Shown here: positions 1 through 10,561 of the stretch, in pieces
Numbering within the stretch: position 1 is the stretch's first letter
How the letters are laid out: each line of letters starts with the position of its first letter
Source of the DNA: an uncultured Clostridia bacterium
GTDB taxonomy: Bacteria > Bacillota > Clostridia > Oscillospirales > Acutalibacteraceae
Length of the DNA: 64,000 bases
Assembly (NCBI GenBank): GCA_945876745.1
Contig: CAMCPL010000003.1
Coordinates: forward strand, 163,922-227,921
Direction: 5' to 3'
Translations under genes and position numbers: made by a program
Notes under the pieces: generated by a model
What the model was told of the DNA's origin: nothing
Databases searched by the model: none
The model's input: only the letters and a program-made list of their open reading frames with translations

Positions 1-2
1 TT

Positions 3-305
3 TGCGAGGAAGAGCTCGGCGAAATCCTTAATGTAATAAATCCCGTTGTATCATTAAGCGTGAGCAATGAAGACGGCGAAAATATACTCGATATTCCGTT
101 TGACGACAGCGACGAGGTGCTCAACAAAATATCCGTTCATCAGGCGTTAAAAACGCTTTCAAACACCGAGCTTTTAATCGTGAAATATCGCTATTTTGAG
201 GGTAAAACCCAATGTGAAGCCGCCGAGCTTTTGGGTATATCGCAGGTACAGGTATCACGCCGTGAAAAACAGCTTCTTACAAAACTTCGAAAAAAGTTAG
301 ATTAA
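3..305 (+). CDS. RNA polymerase sigma-70 family factor, C-terminal part (sporulation SigF/SigG-like region 4), 5' truncated by window edge
   Basis: Frame open to the window start; C-terminus ...LSNTELLIVKYRYFEGKTQCEAAELLGISQVQVSRREKQLLTKLRKKLD is a typical sigma region 4 HTH with the ISQVQVSR motif. Confidence 0.85.
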   Translation, partial: CEEELGEILNVINPVVSLSVSNEDGENILDIPFDDSDEVLNKISVHQALKTLSNTELLIVKYRYFEGKTQCEAAELLGISQVQVSRREKQLLTKLRKKLD

Positions 306-368
306 TGTTTGCAATTTTTGTTTTTTTGTGTTATATTTAGCAATATTATGTTTGAAAAGGAGAATACT

Positions 369-1835
369 ATGCAAACGATTAACTTATCGGTCGACATCAA
401 TTCACTAATTGAAAAGGTCGACGGCTTGGTATGGGGCTGGCCTCTTATTATTCTTATTCTTTGTGCAGGAGCATGGCTTACTGTCAGAACAGGCTTTGTT
501 CAGGTTTTCCATCTCGGTAAGGCACTCAAATATATGGTAAAAAACGAGGACGCAGGCGAGGGCGAGGTAACCTCGTTCGGCGCACTTTGTACGGCACTTT
601 CCGCTACAATCGGAACGGGAAACATCGTCGGCGTTGCAACCGCAATTTGTCTCGGCGGACCGGGTGCGCTTTTGTGGATGCTCGTTGCGGCGTTTTTCGG
701 AATGGCAACAAAGTATTCGGAGGGCTTTCTCGCAATTAAATTCAGAGAAAAAAAGAGCGACGGACATTTCCTCGGCGGACCGTTTTACTATATCGAAAAG
801 GGTATGGGCGAAAAATGGAAGTGGCTTGCAAAACTGTTTGCGGTTTTCGGAGTTCTTGCAGGTCTTATGGGTATCGGTACTATTACCCAAATTAACGGTA
901 TTACCACCGCTATTCAAAATTTCTTTGACCCCGATAAAACAAATATTGCCTTTAATCTTTTCGGAAACGATTATTCATGGGCAGTCGTAATCGGCGGAAT
1001 CGTTGTAACGCTTTGTGCGGCTCTCGTAATTATCGGCGGTATCAAGCGTATTGCAAAGGTAAGCGAGATTGTTGTTCCGTTTATGGCAATAATTTATATT
1101 CTTTTCGCACTTATTATTGTTATATCTCATATTAAGGATATCCCTGCGGCAGTTGCTCTCGTATGCAAGAGTGCGTTTAACCCTCAGGCGGCTTTGGGTG
1201 CTGCAACTGGCGTTACCCTTAAGCTCGCAATGCAAAAGGGTATCGGCAGAGGTATATTCTCAAATGAAGCAGGTCTCGGTTCAGCCCCTATTGCTACTGC
1301 GGCGGCAAAGACGGAAAACACCGTCCGTCAGGGCTTGGTTACTATGACCGGTACATTTATCGACACTATTGTAATCTGTACTCTTACAGGTCTTTCAATC
1401 GTTGTTACAGGTGCTCAAAACAGCTATGTTGCAGGTGTATTCGAGGGCGTTAATATCACAACGACCGCTTGGCAAAAAGGACTTCCGTGGAACGAAAATG
1501 TATCGTCGTTTATTCTTATGGTATGCCTTGCATTTTTCGCATTTACAACTATTTTAGGCTGGGATTATTACAGTGAGCGTTGTCTTGAATATCTCACAGG
1601 AAGCCAAAAGGTAATTAAGGTTTACAGAGTAATCTATATAATTGCCGTGTTTATCGGTCCGTATCTTACCGTTTCGGCAGTATGGAATATCGCAGATATC
1701 TTCAACGGTCTTATGGCTTTCCCGAACCTTGTTGCCTTGTTTGCGCTTTCAGGTGTTGTCGGCAGAGAAACAAGGGCTTATTTCAAAAAGAAAAACCACG
1801 AGGACATTACTGATATCGCAGCTAAAAACAGATAA
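369..1835 (+). CDS. Sodium:alanine symporter family (AGCS) protein
   Basis: ATG at 369 after GGAG; hydrophobic protein with GALCTALSATIGTGNIVGVATAI and GIFSNEAGLGSAPIA motifs of AGCS transporters. Confidence 0.92.
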   Translation: MQTINLSVDINSLIEKVDGLVWGWPLIILILCAGAWLTVRTGFVQVFHLGKALKYMVKNEDAGEGEVTSFGALCTALSATIGTGNIVGVATAICLGGPGALLWMLVAAFFGMATKYSEGFLAIKFREKKSDGHFLGGPFYYIEKGMGEKWKWLAKLFAVFGVLAGLMGIGTITQINGITTAIQNFFDPDKTNIAFNLFGNDYSWAVVIGGIVVTLCAALVIIGGIKRIAKVSEIVVPFMAIIYILFALIIVISHIKDIPAAVALVCKSAFNPQAALGAATGVTLKLAMQKGIGRGIFSNEAGLGSAPIATAAAKTENTVRQGLVTMTGTFIDTIVICTLTGLSIVVTGAQNSYVAGVFEGVNITTTAWQKGLPWNENVSSFILMVCLAFFAFTTILGWDYYSERCLEYLTGSQKVIKVYRVIYIIAVFIGPYLTVSAVWNIADIFNGLMAFPNLVALFALSGVVGRETRAYFKKKNHEDITDIAAKNR

Positions 1836-1842
1836 CTAAAAT

Positions 1843-1883
1843 AAAAATGCAGTCGACGGATTAACCGAAGACTGCATTTTTTT
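1843..1883 (+). terminator. Rho-independent terminator (bidirectional-looking)
   Basis: aaaaatgcagtc...gactgcattttttt inverted repeat plus T tract between convergent genes. Confidence 0.75.
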
Positions 1884-1924
1884 GTTATACCTTGAAGAAA
1901 ATGCGTGATATTCTGCAATTGATT

Positions 1925-3736
1925 TTATTCTACCGTTACAACCTTTGCAAGGTTTCTCGGCTTGTCAACGTCAAGTCCCTTGTCGCTTGAAACGTAGTAC
2001 GCCAGAAGCTGCATTGCCGTAATTGACGGTATTGCCATAAAATCGTCCTTTAAGTCGGGAAGCTCAAAATCACACTCGGTATCCTTTGCAAGCGACTTTT
2101 TAATAAACTTAATAACGCTTGCACCTCGTGACTGAACCTCTCTGATATTCGATATTTGCTTGGACATAAGCTTATCCTGCGTAAGAAGTGCAATCACCGG
2201 CGTCTTTGCCGTAATAAGCGCAATAGTGCCGTGCTTAAGCTCGCCCGATGCAAACGCCTCCGAATGAATATAGCTTATTTCCTTTAGCTTGAGTGAAGCC
2301 TCAAGCAGGGTTGGATAATCAAGACCTCTGCCGATCATAAACGTGTGCTCGCTTGTCAAAAGTGAATTTGACAAATGATGAATTTTGTCGCTTTGCTCAA
2401 GTATTTCCTTTACTGCAAGCGGCACTTTTTTAAGCTCGTTTATAAATTCACGGCATTCATCAACGCTCATTCTTCCTCTCAAATAAGCCATTTTTGCACA
2501 GATTAAGTAGAATACCGCAACCTGTGTCGTATACGCTTTAGTAGAAGCAACCGCAATCTCCGGACCTGCGTTTGTGTAAATGACGTTTTCGCTTTCACGC
2601 GCGATTGTCGAGCCCTTGACGTTTACTATCGAAAGCGACCTTGCGCCACGCTTTCTTGCGTATTTGAGCGCTTCGAGAGTGTCGATTGTCTCGCCGCTTT
2701 GAGAAACGCATATAACGAGAGTTTTGTCGTTGATTATCGGCTCGTTGTACATATATTCGCTCGCCATTTGAACATTGACGGGAACTGCGCAAAGCTTTTC
2801 AATAATGTGCTTTCCGATAAGCCCCGAATGCATTGCCGTGCCGCACGCAATAACGGTTATACTGTCGCAGTCGGTAAATATGCTGTCGTCAACACCGTCA
2901 ATTCCGAAATCAGGCAAGCCGTCCTTGATTCTAAAGGATATCGTTTTTTCGATAACGTTTGGTTGCTCGTGAATTTCCTTTTCCATATAAAACGGAAATT
3001 CCTTTTTGCCTGAGTCGTTGATATCCCAGTCGAGCTTCATATAATCCGGTGTTACCTCGTTACCCGAAAAATCACTTATTTCGATTTTGTCACCTGTGAT
3101 TTTTGCAATGGTAAGCTCCGGAAGAACAAAGTAATCCTTGCTGTATTCGCCTATTGCAACAATATCCGAGGCGATGTATGAGCCGTTTTCATTCTGACAG
3201 CAGACTATCGGGCTTACATTTCTGACTGCAAAAATCGTGTTTTCAATATCGTCGAACATAACGCCGAGCGCATAAGTGCCCTTGATTTCCTTAACTGCCT
3301 TTATTATAGCCTTTTCGGGGGATTTGCTCTTTGCATAGTAGGTGTCGATTAACGCCGAAACAATCTCGCTGTCCGTCTGGCTTTTGAGCTTATCCTCAAT
3401 GCCGAGCTGATTTCTTATTGCCTCGTAGTTTTCGATAATGCCGTTGTGAACAAGAGTGACTGCGCCGAATTTGTGCGGGTGAGAGTTGCAGTCGCTGACC
3501 TCACCGTGAGTCGCCCAACGTGTATGACCGACGCCGGAGTTACCCTTAATGTCAGTGCATTTTTGGGCAAGTGCCTCAACTCTGCCCTTGCATTTTGTTA
3601 CAAGCACCTTGCTTTCGTTTTCGTTATGAACTGCAATTCCTGCGCTGTCGTAGCCTCTGTACTCAAGTGATTTAAGTCCTTTAAGCAGTATTCCTGTTGC
3701 GTTGCTGAAGCCTGTATATCCGATAATTCCACACAT
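1925..3736 (-). CDS. glmS: Glutamine--fructose-6-phosphate aminotransferase (isomerizing)
   Basis: MCGIIGYTGFSNA N-terminal Cys nucleophile, SIS domains, C-terminal KPRNLAKVVTVE; 603 aa. Confidence 0.98.
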   Translation of the reverse strand: MCGIIGYTGFSNATGILLKGLKSLEYRGYDSAGIAVHNENESKVLVTKCKGRVEALAQKCTDIKGNSGVGHTRWATHGEVSDCNSHPHKFGAVTLVHNGIIENYEAIRNQLGIEDKLKSQTDSEIVSALIDTYYAKSKSPEKAIIKAVKEIKGTYALGVMFDDIENTIFAVRNVSPIVCCQNENGSYIASDIVAIGEYSKDYFVLPELTIAKITGDKIEISDFSGNEVTPDYMKLDWDINDSGKKEFPFYMEKEIHEQPNVIEKTISFRIKDGLPDFGIDGVDDSIFTDCDSITVIACGTAMHSGLIGKHIIEKLCAVPVNVQMASEYMYNEPIINDKTLVICVSQSGETIDTLEALKYARKRGARSLSIVNVKGSTIARESENVIYTNAGPEIAVASTKAYTTQVAVFYLICAKMAYLRGRMSVDECREFINELKKVPLAVKEILEQSDKIHHLSNSLLTSEHTFMIGRGLDYPTLLEASLKLKEISYIHSEAFASGELKHGTIALITAKTPVIALLTQDKLMSKQISNIREVQSRGASVIKFIKKSLAKDTECDFELPDLKDDFMAIPSITAMQLLAYYVSSDKGLDVDKPRNLAKVVTVE

Positions 3737-3785
3737 AATGTATATTCCTCATTTCATTTTTTAGTTATGATAATTGAAAATTAAG

Positions 3786-3935
3786 AGCTTTGCGAAAAAG
3801 AATTTGTTTAAGCATTACTGCTTATTTTTGCCTTTTTCTCACGCATCAAAGCATACGAAAGAGCATCCGCCGAAATTCGATAACTCTTTACCTCGTCAGC
3901 CTTATAGGCTCAGGCGCTTACCGAGTTTTGCTCGG
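3786..3935 (-). ncRNA. glmS ribozyme (GlcN6P-activated self-cleaving riboswitch) in the glmS 5' leader
   Basis: Minus strand reads ...GUAAGCGCCUGAGCCUAUAAGGCUGACGAGGUAAAGAGUUAUCGAAUUUCGGCGGAUGCUCUUUCGUAUGCUUUGAUGCGUGAG..., matching the invariant AGCGCC / GACGAGG / UUAUCGA / UCGGCGGAUGC core; P3 AAAGAG...CUCUUU pairs. Predicted cleavage between 3918 (A-1) and 3917 (G1). Confidence 0.93.
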
Positions 3936-4037
3936 CATTACTATTATTTAATATATGTGCAGAATTATCACGCATATAGACAATAAAAAGTATATTATTG
4001 TCATTTTTCAAGGTACATACCCAAATGGGTTAAGTTG

Positions 4038-4066
4038 TTTTTATCATAAAATTTTCAGTTTGTCAA
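4038..4066 (-). promoter_or_regulatory. Candidate sigma-A promoter for the glmS transcript
   Basis: Minus strand TTGACA-17 nt-TAAAAA (weak -10). Confidence 0.45.
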
Positions 4067-4070
4067 CAAA

Positions 4071-5150
4071 TTAGAGAATAATTAATGATTTTGTTACATT
4101 GCTTAAATTTTCACGACCTCTCGGCGAAAGATAACAAACGTCCTCAATTCTTATGCCGTATTTGTCGGGAATGTAAATACCCGGTTCAATCGAGGTAACG
4201 TTTCCTACTTCGTAGGTGTCCTTGCTTTTCGGAGAAGCGTTGAAGCCCTCGTGAATTTCAAGCCCAACGCCGTGACCTAATCCGTGACGAAAATACTGCG
4301 CCTTACCCTCTCTGTCAAGAACATCATATGCCGCCTTGTATACATCGGCACATTTTACGCCGGCGTTTAACGCCTTTATTCCTGCAAGCTGTGCATTCAG
4401 TACAAGCTCGTAATCCTGCTTCATCTCCTCGCTTGCGCTTCCTACTGCAACCGTTCTTGTCATATCCGAGTGGTAGCCCTTGTATGTTGCGCCGAAATCA
4501 AACAGTACAAAATCACCGTCTTTTATTTTTCTGTCGGACGGTACACCGTGGGGCATAGAGGTGTGCGACCCTGTAAGCAGTATAGTATCAAAGCTGACGC
4601 CGTCCGAGCCGTTGAGTGCCATAAGATAGTCGAAATACGCCGCAAGCTCCTTTTCGGTTTTTCCCGCCTTTACGTGATTTAGAAGCTCCAAAAACGATTT
4701 TTCCGCAATTTGATTTGCCTTTTTCATCATTACTATTTCATCGGGCGTTTTTCTGTTTCTCTCTCTCATAAGCATATCGTCAAGGCTCATAATAACACAG
4801 TCCTCACACGCTTTCTTTATCGAATTGTATGCGCAAAGAGAAATTGTGTTGTTTTCTATTACAATACACTCAGCGTTATTTTCGCCTATAAGCTGTGAAA
4901 GGTGCGAAAAAATGCTCTGACTTATTTCAATTACCTCAAGACCGCTTTCCTTTGAATGTGCAAGCGCCTGTTCGGTGTATCTGCTATCTACAAGATGATA
5001 TGCCCTTGAATTTGCAAAAATAACTACCATACCCTCGCTCGGAGAGAAGCCGCAAACGTAGTGCATATTTGCCTCGTTCATAAGGATAAGAGCGTCGGCT
5101 CCCTTTTTTTCGAGTATCTTTACGCATTTTTCAATGTTGAGGTTAATCAT
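4071..5150 (-). CDS. M24 family metallopeptidase (Xaa-Pro aminopeptidase-like)
   Basis: 359 aa; GDFVLFDFGATYKGYHSDMTRT, HGLGHGVGLEIHE, EPGIYI metal-ligand motifs. Confidence 0.93.
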   Translation of the reverse strand: MINLNIEKCVKILEKKGADALILMNEANMHYVCGFSPSEGMVVIFANSRAYHLVDSRYTEQALAHSKESGLEVIEISQSIFSHLSQLIGENNAECIVIENNTISLCAYNSIKKACEDCVIMSLDDMLMRERNRKTPDEIVMMKKANQIAEKSFLELLNHVKAGKTEKELAAYFDYLMALNGSDGVSFDTILLTGSHTSMPHGVPSDRKIKDGDFVLFDFGATYKGYHSDMTRTVAVGSASEEMKQDYELVLNAQLAGIKALNAGVKCADVYKAAYDVLDREGKAQYFRHGLGHGVGLEIHEGFNASPKSKDTYEVGNVTSIEPGIYIPDKYGIRIEDVCYLSPRGRENLSNVTKSLIIL

Positions 5151-5285
5151 TTATATGTCGCTCCTTAAAACAAAATTTGCTTTTATTATAAATTGTAAAT
5201 TATTTTATGTCAATTTATTGACATTATTTTTCCGTTATGATAATTTAGTAATGTCAAATTTTATGAGATACATCGGAGGTACAGT

Positions 5286-6773
5286 ATGGAAAAATATCTC
5301 ATTAACCCAAACGAAAAAATTGCGAAAATAAACAAGGACATCTACGGCAACTTTTCCGAGCATCTCGGCAGATGCGTTTATGAGGGACTTTATGTCGGCG
5401 AGGACTCAAAAATCCCGAATAAAAACGGAATGAGATGCGACGTTGTTGAAGCGCTTAAGGAAATGGGACTTCCCGTTTTGCGTTGGCCGGGCGGTTGCTT
5501 TGCCGACGAATATCATTGGAAGGACGGTATCGGCGACAAGTCGAAGCGCAAGAAGATGATTAATACTCATTGGGGCGGCGTTGTCGAGGATAATTCTTTC
5601 GGAACAAATGAGTTTTTCGAACTTTGTGAGCAGCTTGGCTGTGACGCTTACGTAAACGGTAACGTCGGTTCGGGTACTGTTCAGGAAATGAGCGAATGGG
5701 TTGAATATATGACCTTCGACGGAGTATCTCCCATGGCAGAGCTTCGTAAGTCAAACGGTAGGGAAAAGCCCTTCGATTTGACATATTTCGGCGTAGGTAA
5801 CGAAAGCTGGGGTTGCGGCGGAAATATGCACCCTGAATACTATGCCGACCTTTACAGAAGATACAATACATACTGCCGTGATTATATGGGCAATAAGCAT
5901 ATCAAGAGAATTGCTTGCGGTCCAAATGCAAAGGACTATAACTGGACAAAAAAGGTTATGGAAAAGGTTGGCGGACAGGCTGACGGTATCTCGCTTCATT
6001 ACTATACGCTTCCGACAGGCGACTGGGGTCATAAGGGCTCCGCTACCGAGTTCGACAAGGATGAATATAACTCAACCATTAGTCGTGCATACTTTATGAA
6101 GGAGCTTGTTGAAAATCACCTCGCAGTTATGCAAAGCGTAAATCCTCATTGCCATACAAAGCTAATAATCGACGAGTGGGGAACATGGTATGATGTTGAG
6201 CCGGGCACAAATCCTGGATTTTTGTATCAGCAAAATACAATGCGTGATGCAATAGTTGCCGGCTTGACGCTCAATATTTTCAATAAGCACGCCGACAGAA
6301 TTATGATGGCAAATATTGCACAGACCGTAAATGTTCTTCAGTCCGTAATTCTTACAGACGGCGAGAAGATGGTAAAAACTCCGACCTACTATGTCTTCAA
6401 GATGTATAAGGAGCATCAGGAGAATACTCTTGTCGGCTCATATATTACGACCGAGAAGATTCATTCAAAGAACGATAATGGCAACTTCCCACAGCTCGTC
6501 GAGTCTGCAAGCGTTGATGAAAACGGTGTTATTTACTCAACTGTTACTAATACATCTTCAACAAAGTCTGCGAAGATTAAGTGCCAGATTGCCGATACAA
6601 AAGTTGAAAGCATTACCGCCGAAATCATTACAGGCGAATGTCACGAAAAGAATGACTTTGACTGCGAGGAAAATGTAAATATCAAGGAGTTTACAGGCTT
6701 CAGAAAGCTTAAGGACGGCTTTGTTGCCGATATTCCTGCGTGCTCGGTTGTTAAATTTGTAATCAATAAGTAA
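5286..6773 (+). CDS. abfA: Alpha-N-arabinofuranosidase, GH51
   Basis: [51 protein letters not shown] (catalytic NE), [10 protein letters not shown]; 495 aa. Confidence 0.95.
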   Translation: MEKYLINPNEKIAKINKDIYGNFSEHLGRCVYEGLYVGEDSKIPNKNGMRCDVVEALKEMGLPVLRWPGGCFADEYHWKDGIGDKSKRKKMINTHWGGVVEDNSFGTNEFFELCEQLGCDAYVNGNVGSGTVQEMSEWVEYMTFDGVSPMAELRKSNGREKPFDLTYFGVGNESWGCGGNMHPEYYADLYRRYNTYCRDYMGNKHIKRIACGPNAKDYNWTKKVMEKVGGQADGISLHYYTLPTGDWGHKGSATEFDKDEYNSTISRAYFMKELVENHLAVMQSVNPHCHTKLIIDEWGTWYDVEPGTNPGFLYQQNTMRDAIVAGLTLNIFNKHADRIMMANIAQTVNVLQSVILTDGEKMVKTPTYYVFKMYKEHQENTLVGSYITTEKIHSKNDNGNFPQLVESASVDENGVIYSTVTNTSSTKSAKIKCQIADTKVESITAEIITGECHEKNDFDCEENVNIKEFTGFRKLKDGFVADIPACSVVKFVINK

Positions 6774-7027
6774 TGAAAACCAATTGTAAAAAATGCCTCT
6801 TGTACGAAGCAGGTGAAATGGTAACGTATGACGAGATTATGAAATACGTTGCCACTCTTGACAAAGACGATACGGTGAGCGAGTGCGAATACGAGCGCCG
6901 TATCGCATTTTGTAAGCAATGCGACTTTCTCATTTCCGGTATGTGCCGAAAATGCGGTTGCTTCGTCGAGGTCAGAGCAAGACTGAAAAATAAGGATTGC
7001 CCGAATGTTGACAATCCTATGTGGTGA
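6773..7027 (+). CDS. Small Cys-rich protein, DUF6171-like
   Basis: 84 aa; CKKCL...CKQCDFLISGMCRKCGCFVEVRA pattern; start overlaps the upstream stop (taatg). Confidence 0.75.
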   Translation: MKTNCKKCLLYEAGEMVTYDEIMKYVATLDKDDTVSECEYERRIAFCKQCDFLISGMCRKCGCFVEVRARLKNKDCPNVDNPMW

Positions 7028-7035
7028 GGTAGAAT

Positions 7036-7548
7036 ATGCAAAGAATTGCACAGTTTGAAAAGGTTAGCTTTGAGCAGTTTGAAAAGGATTGGCTCAAATG
7101 CTTTCCCGATACTACGAATGTAAAAGAAATATACGACAACATAAAGCTGCCGTTTAGGGCAACCTCAGGATCGGCAGGCTACGACTTTTTTGCTCCGAGT
7201 GACGTTACCTTTGAAAAGGGCAGGAGCGTTCTTATCCCGACAGGTATCCGTTCAAAAATCAATGACGGCTGGGTACTGAGCATTTTTCCGCGCTCCGGTC
7301 TCGGCTTTAAGCACAGAATAGGGCTTGATAATACCGTCGGAATAATAGACTCAGATTACTACAATTCCTCAAACGAGGGACATATTATGATAAAGCTGTC
7401 GTGTACCGCTCATGACGACGGTCACAGCGTTTGCGTAAATGCAGGAGACGGCTTTGCACAGGGTATTTTTACTCAGTTCGGAATAACTGTTGACGATTCT
7501 GCCGACGGCGTACGTGACGGCGGCTTTGGCTCAACGACCTCAAAATAA
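7036..7548 (+). CDS. dut: Trimeric dUTPase-like protein
   Basis: SGSAGYDFFAP, FPRSGLGFKHRIGLDNTVGIIDSDY, GGFGSTT C-terminal motif. Confidence 0.9.
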   Translation: MQRIAQFEKVSFEQFEKDWLKCFPDTTNVKEIYDNIKLPFRATSGSAGYDFFAPSDVTFEKGRSVLIPTGIRSKINDGWVLSIFPRSGLGFKHRIGLDNTVGIIDSDYYNSSNEGHIMIKLSCTAHDDGHSVCVNAGDGFAQGIFTQFGITVDDSADGVRDGGFGSTTSK

Positions 7549-7571
7549 CTGACGAAAAGGTGGGCTGATTT

Positions 7572-8975
7572 ATGCTCTTTTCAAAGAAAAATATTACCGA
7601 TAAGCTCAATATGAAATCGGGACTTAATATAATCATTGTCGGTTGCGGAACTGTCGGCAGAACGCTCGTTGAACAGCTTTCAAAGGAAAATCACGACATA
7701 ACCGTTATTGATACGGGAAGTGAACGAATTGCCGATATAACAAATCAATTTGACGTTTTGGGTATAGTCGGTAACGGCGCTTCGTTTAACGTTCAGCGTG
7801 AGGCGGGAATTAAGGATGCGGATTTGATTATTGCCGTAACGGATTCGGACGAGCTTAATTTGCTTTGCTGCACCGTTGCCTCCCGTGTTACCGACTGCGC
7901 CGCTATTGCAAAGGTATCCAAGCCGGCTTATTCCCACGAGCTTGATTACATTAAGGAAAAGCTCGGTCTTGCTATGATTATTAATCCCGAATACGAGGCG
8001 GCAAGGGAAATGAGCAGGGTTTTGTGCCTGCCTACCGCACTTGAGGTTACCTCATTTGCCCACGGCAAGGCGGAACTTGTGAAAATCCGTATACCAAAAG
8101 GCAATACCCTTGATTCAAAAACGGTAAAGCAAATGGGCGCCGTAACCGACAGCGTGCTTATCTGCGCCGTTGAAAGGAATAATAATATCTATATTCCGAG
8201 CGGTGATTTTGAGCTTAAAAGCGGCGATGTAATTTCCTTTGTCGCTCCGTCAAAGAGGGTAGGGGAGTTTTTGAAGCGTATCGGATTTAAGTCGAATAAG
8301 GTAAGCAACGCAATGATTATCGGCGGAAACGACGCAGGCTTCTATCTTGCAAAAATGCTTACGTCAAACGGTATAAGCGTAAAACTTATCGAAAAGGACA
8401 AGACTCGCTGTGAGGAGCTTTCCGCCGCTATACCGAAGGCAGTTATTATAAACGGAAACGGTACCGACGAGGATTTGCTTATCGAAGAGGGACTTTTGAC
8501 CTGCGAGGCGTTTGTGCCGATTACAAGCTCGGATGAGGAAAACATCCTGCTTGCGCTTAATGCAAAGCAAAATTCAGACGCAAAGCTCGTAACAAAGATA
8601 AACCGTATCGCATTTAAGCAGGCAATAAATAACCTTGATTTAGGCTCTGTCGTTTATCCGAGATATATAACCTCGGAAGCAATTATCGCTTATGTAAGAG
8701 CGAAAAAAGCGTCGATGGGCAGTAACGTAGAAACGCTTTATCATATGTTCGATAATAGGGTTGAAGCGGTTGAATTTAAGGTTGATAAGCCGTCAAGGGT
8801 TACCAACGTTCCTTTGAGTGAGCTTAAGCTGAAAAGTGACCTTTTGATTTGCTTCATTTCACGCAGAGGAAAAATCATTATACCGTCGGGTCAGGATTGC
8901 ATTTTACCGGGCGATAATGTAATGATTGTATCAACTCATACCGGCTTTAACGATATCAGTAATATATTAGCATAG
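7572..8975 (+). CDS. trkA: Trk potassium transport system peripheral protein TrkA
   Basis: Two Rossmann/RCK halves: IIVGCGTVGRTLVEQL and AMIIGGNDAGFYLAKML; followed by trkH. Confidence 0.95.
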   Translation: MLFSKKNITDKLNMKSGLNIIIVGCGTVGRTLVEQLSKENHDITVIDTGSERIADITNQFDVLGIVGNGASFNVQREAGIKDADLIIAVTDSDELNLLCCTVASRVTDCAAIAKVSKPAYSHELDYIKEKLGLAMIINPEYEAAREMSRVLCLPTALEVTSFAHGKAELVKIRIPKGNTLDSKTVKQMGAVTDSVLICAVERNNNIYIPSGDFELKSGDVISFVAPSKRVGEFLKRIGFKSNKVSNAMIIGGNDAGFYLAKMLTSNGISVKLIEKDKTRCEELSAAIPKAVIINGNGTDEDLLIEEGLLTCEAFVPITSSDEENILLALNAKQNSDAKLVTKINRIAFKQAINNLDLGSVVYPRYITSEAIIAYVRAKKASMGSNVETLYHMFDNRVEAVEFKVDKPSRVTNVPLSELKLKSDLLICFISRRGKIIIPSGQDCILPGDNVMIVSTHTGFNDISNILA

Positions 8976-8983
8976 GTAAGTAT

Positions 8984-10462
8984 ATGAACGGTTCTATTAT
9001 CAGAAAAATTTTAGGATATGTTTTGCTTTTGGAGGGAGTGCTGTTGCTTCTTCCATGTCTTGTTGCGCTTTACTATGGAGAAAAGCAGGGAATAACCTAT
9101 CTTATCTGTGCAGGTGCTACCTTGCTTTTGGGTTTGATTGTCGGATTAAAAAAAGCGAAAAACACCGTATTTTACCTTAAAGAGGGCTGTGTTGCAACTG
9201 CGCTTAGCTGGATAGTCCTGTCAGTTTTCGGCGCTCTGCCGTTTTATCTTACAGGCGAAATACCGAGTATAACAGATGCTTTGTTTGAAACGATTTCAGG
9301 CTTTACGACGACAGGCGCAAGTATTTTGAACGATGTTGAGGCTCTGTCAAGAACGTCGCTTTTTTGGCGTAGCTTTACCCACTGGATAGGCGGTATGGGC
9401 GTTCTCGTCTTTATACTTGCCGTTATCCAAATGACGGGCGGCTCAAACATTAATCTTATGAAAGCCGAAAGCCCCGGACCGTCTGTCGGAAAGCTCGTTC
9501 CGAAAATGAAGCATACTGCAAGAATACTTTACGGTATATACTTTGCTCTTACAATCTTGGAAATATTTTTTCTTCTTCTGGGCGATATGCCGTTTTTTGA
9601 CGCCGTAACAACCTCGTTCGGCACGGCAGGTACGGGCGGCTTCGGTATAAAAAACGACTCCATCGGAGGATATTCAATTTATATTCAATGGGTTGTTACC
9701 GTGTTTATGATGCTTTTCGGAATTAATTTCAATTTCTACTATTTTCTCATTTTCCGTCAGTATAAAAATGCTTTCAAAATGGAAGAGGTTCGCAGCTTTT
9801 TGCTTATTGTTTTGAGTGCTGTTGCAATAATCACTATTGATGTTGCAAGGCTTTATGACAGCATAGGAGAAGCTGTTACAAAAACTGCGTTTCAGGTTGT
9901 TTCGATTATTACGACAACAGGCTTTTCAACTGCCGATTTCAATAACTGGGCTTCTGCTTCAAAGACAGTTCTCGTAATTCTTATGTTTATCGGTGCGTGT
10001 GCAGGAAGCACAGGCGGCGGTATTAAGGTTTCGCGTTTCTTGATTGTAGTAAAAACCATAAAAAAAGAAATTCATTCATATCTCCACCCTAAAAGTATTC
10101 GCAAAATTACTCTCGACGGCAAGCCGGTTGAGCATAATACTATAAGGGCAACTAACGTTTATTTTATAACATTTATTGTAGTGTTTGTTTTCAGTCTGCT
10201 GCTTGTTTCTATCGAGGACTATGACCTTACTACGAATTTCACGGCAGTTGCCGCAACAATAAACAATATCGGTCCGGGTCTTGAGCTTGTAGGACCTACT
10301 CAAAATTTCAGCGGCTTTTCAAATTTGTCGAAATTCGTCTTGATGTTCGATATGCTTGCAGGAAGACTTGAACTTTTCCCGATGCTTCTGTTGTTCAATC
10401 CTCATCTGTGGGGCGAGGTTTTCCAAAAGAATACACGCAGAAATATGAGAAATCCCGAATAA
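8984..10462 (+). CDS. trkH: Trk-type potassium transporter TrkH
   Basis: ETISGFTTTGASIL, TSFGTAGTGGFG, ITTTGFSTADF, GACAGSTGGGIKVSR filter motifs. Confidence 0.95.
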   Translation: MNGSIIRKILGYVLLLEGVLLLLPCLVALYYGEKQGITYLICAGATLLLGLIVGLKKAKNTVFYLKEGCVATALSWIVLSVFGALPFYLTGEIPSITDALFETISGFTTTGASILNDVEALSRTSLFWRSFTHWIGGMGVLVFILAVIQMTGGSNINLMKAESPGPSVGKLVPKMKHTARILYGIYFALTILEIFFLLLGDMPFFDAVTTSFGTAGTGGFGIKNDSIGGYSIYIQWVVTVFMMLFGINFNFYYFLIFRQYKNAFKMEEVRSFLLIVLSAVAIITIDVARLYDSIGEAVTKTAFQVVSIITTTGFSTADFNNWASASKTVLVILMFIGACAGSTGGGIKVSRFLIVVKTIKKEIHSYLHPKSIRKITLDGKPVEHNTIRATNVYFITFIVVFVFSLLLVSIEDYDLTTNFTAVAATINNIGPGLELVGPTQNFSGFSNLSKFVLMFDMLAGRLELFPMLLLFNPHLWGEVFQKNTRRNMRNPE

Positions 10463-10469
10463 ACATAAA

Positions 10470-10502
10470 AACAACGCTCCTTTTAACGAGGGAGCGTTGT
10501 TT
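10470..10502 (+). terminator. Rho-independent terminator after trkH
   Basis: aacaacgctcc-ttttaacga-gggagcgttgtt stem-loop. Confidence 0.7.
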
Positions 10503-10513
10503 CGACTAATTAA

Positions 10514-10560
10514 GGCTCCCTTGTTAAAGGGAGCTGTCACGAAGTGACTGAGGGATTCAA
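10514..10560 (+). repeat. Two-hairpin interspersed repeat, copy 1
   Basis: ggCTCCCTTgttAAAGGGAGctGTCACgaaGTGACtgAGGGATTCAA. Confidence 0.85.
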
Positions 10561-10561
10561 G

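Noticed and set aside
3774-3986. 70-aa + strand ORF
   Set aside because: Antisense of the glmS ribozyme and leader.
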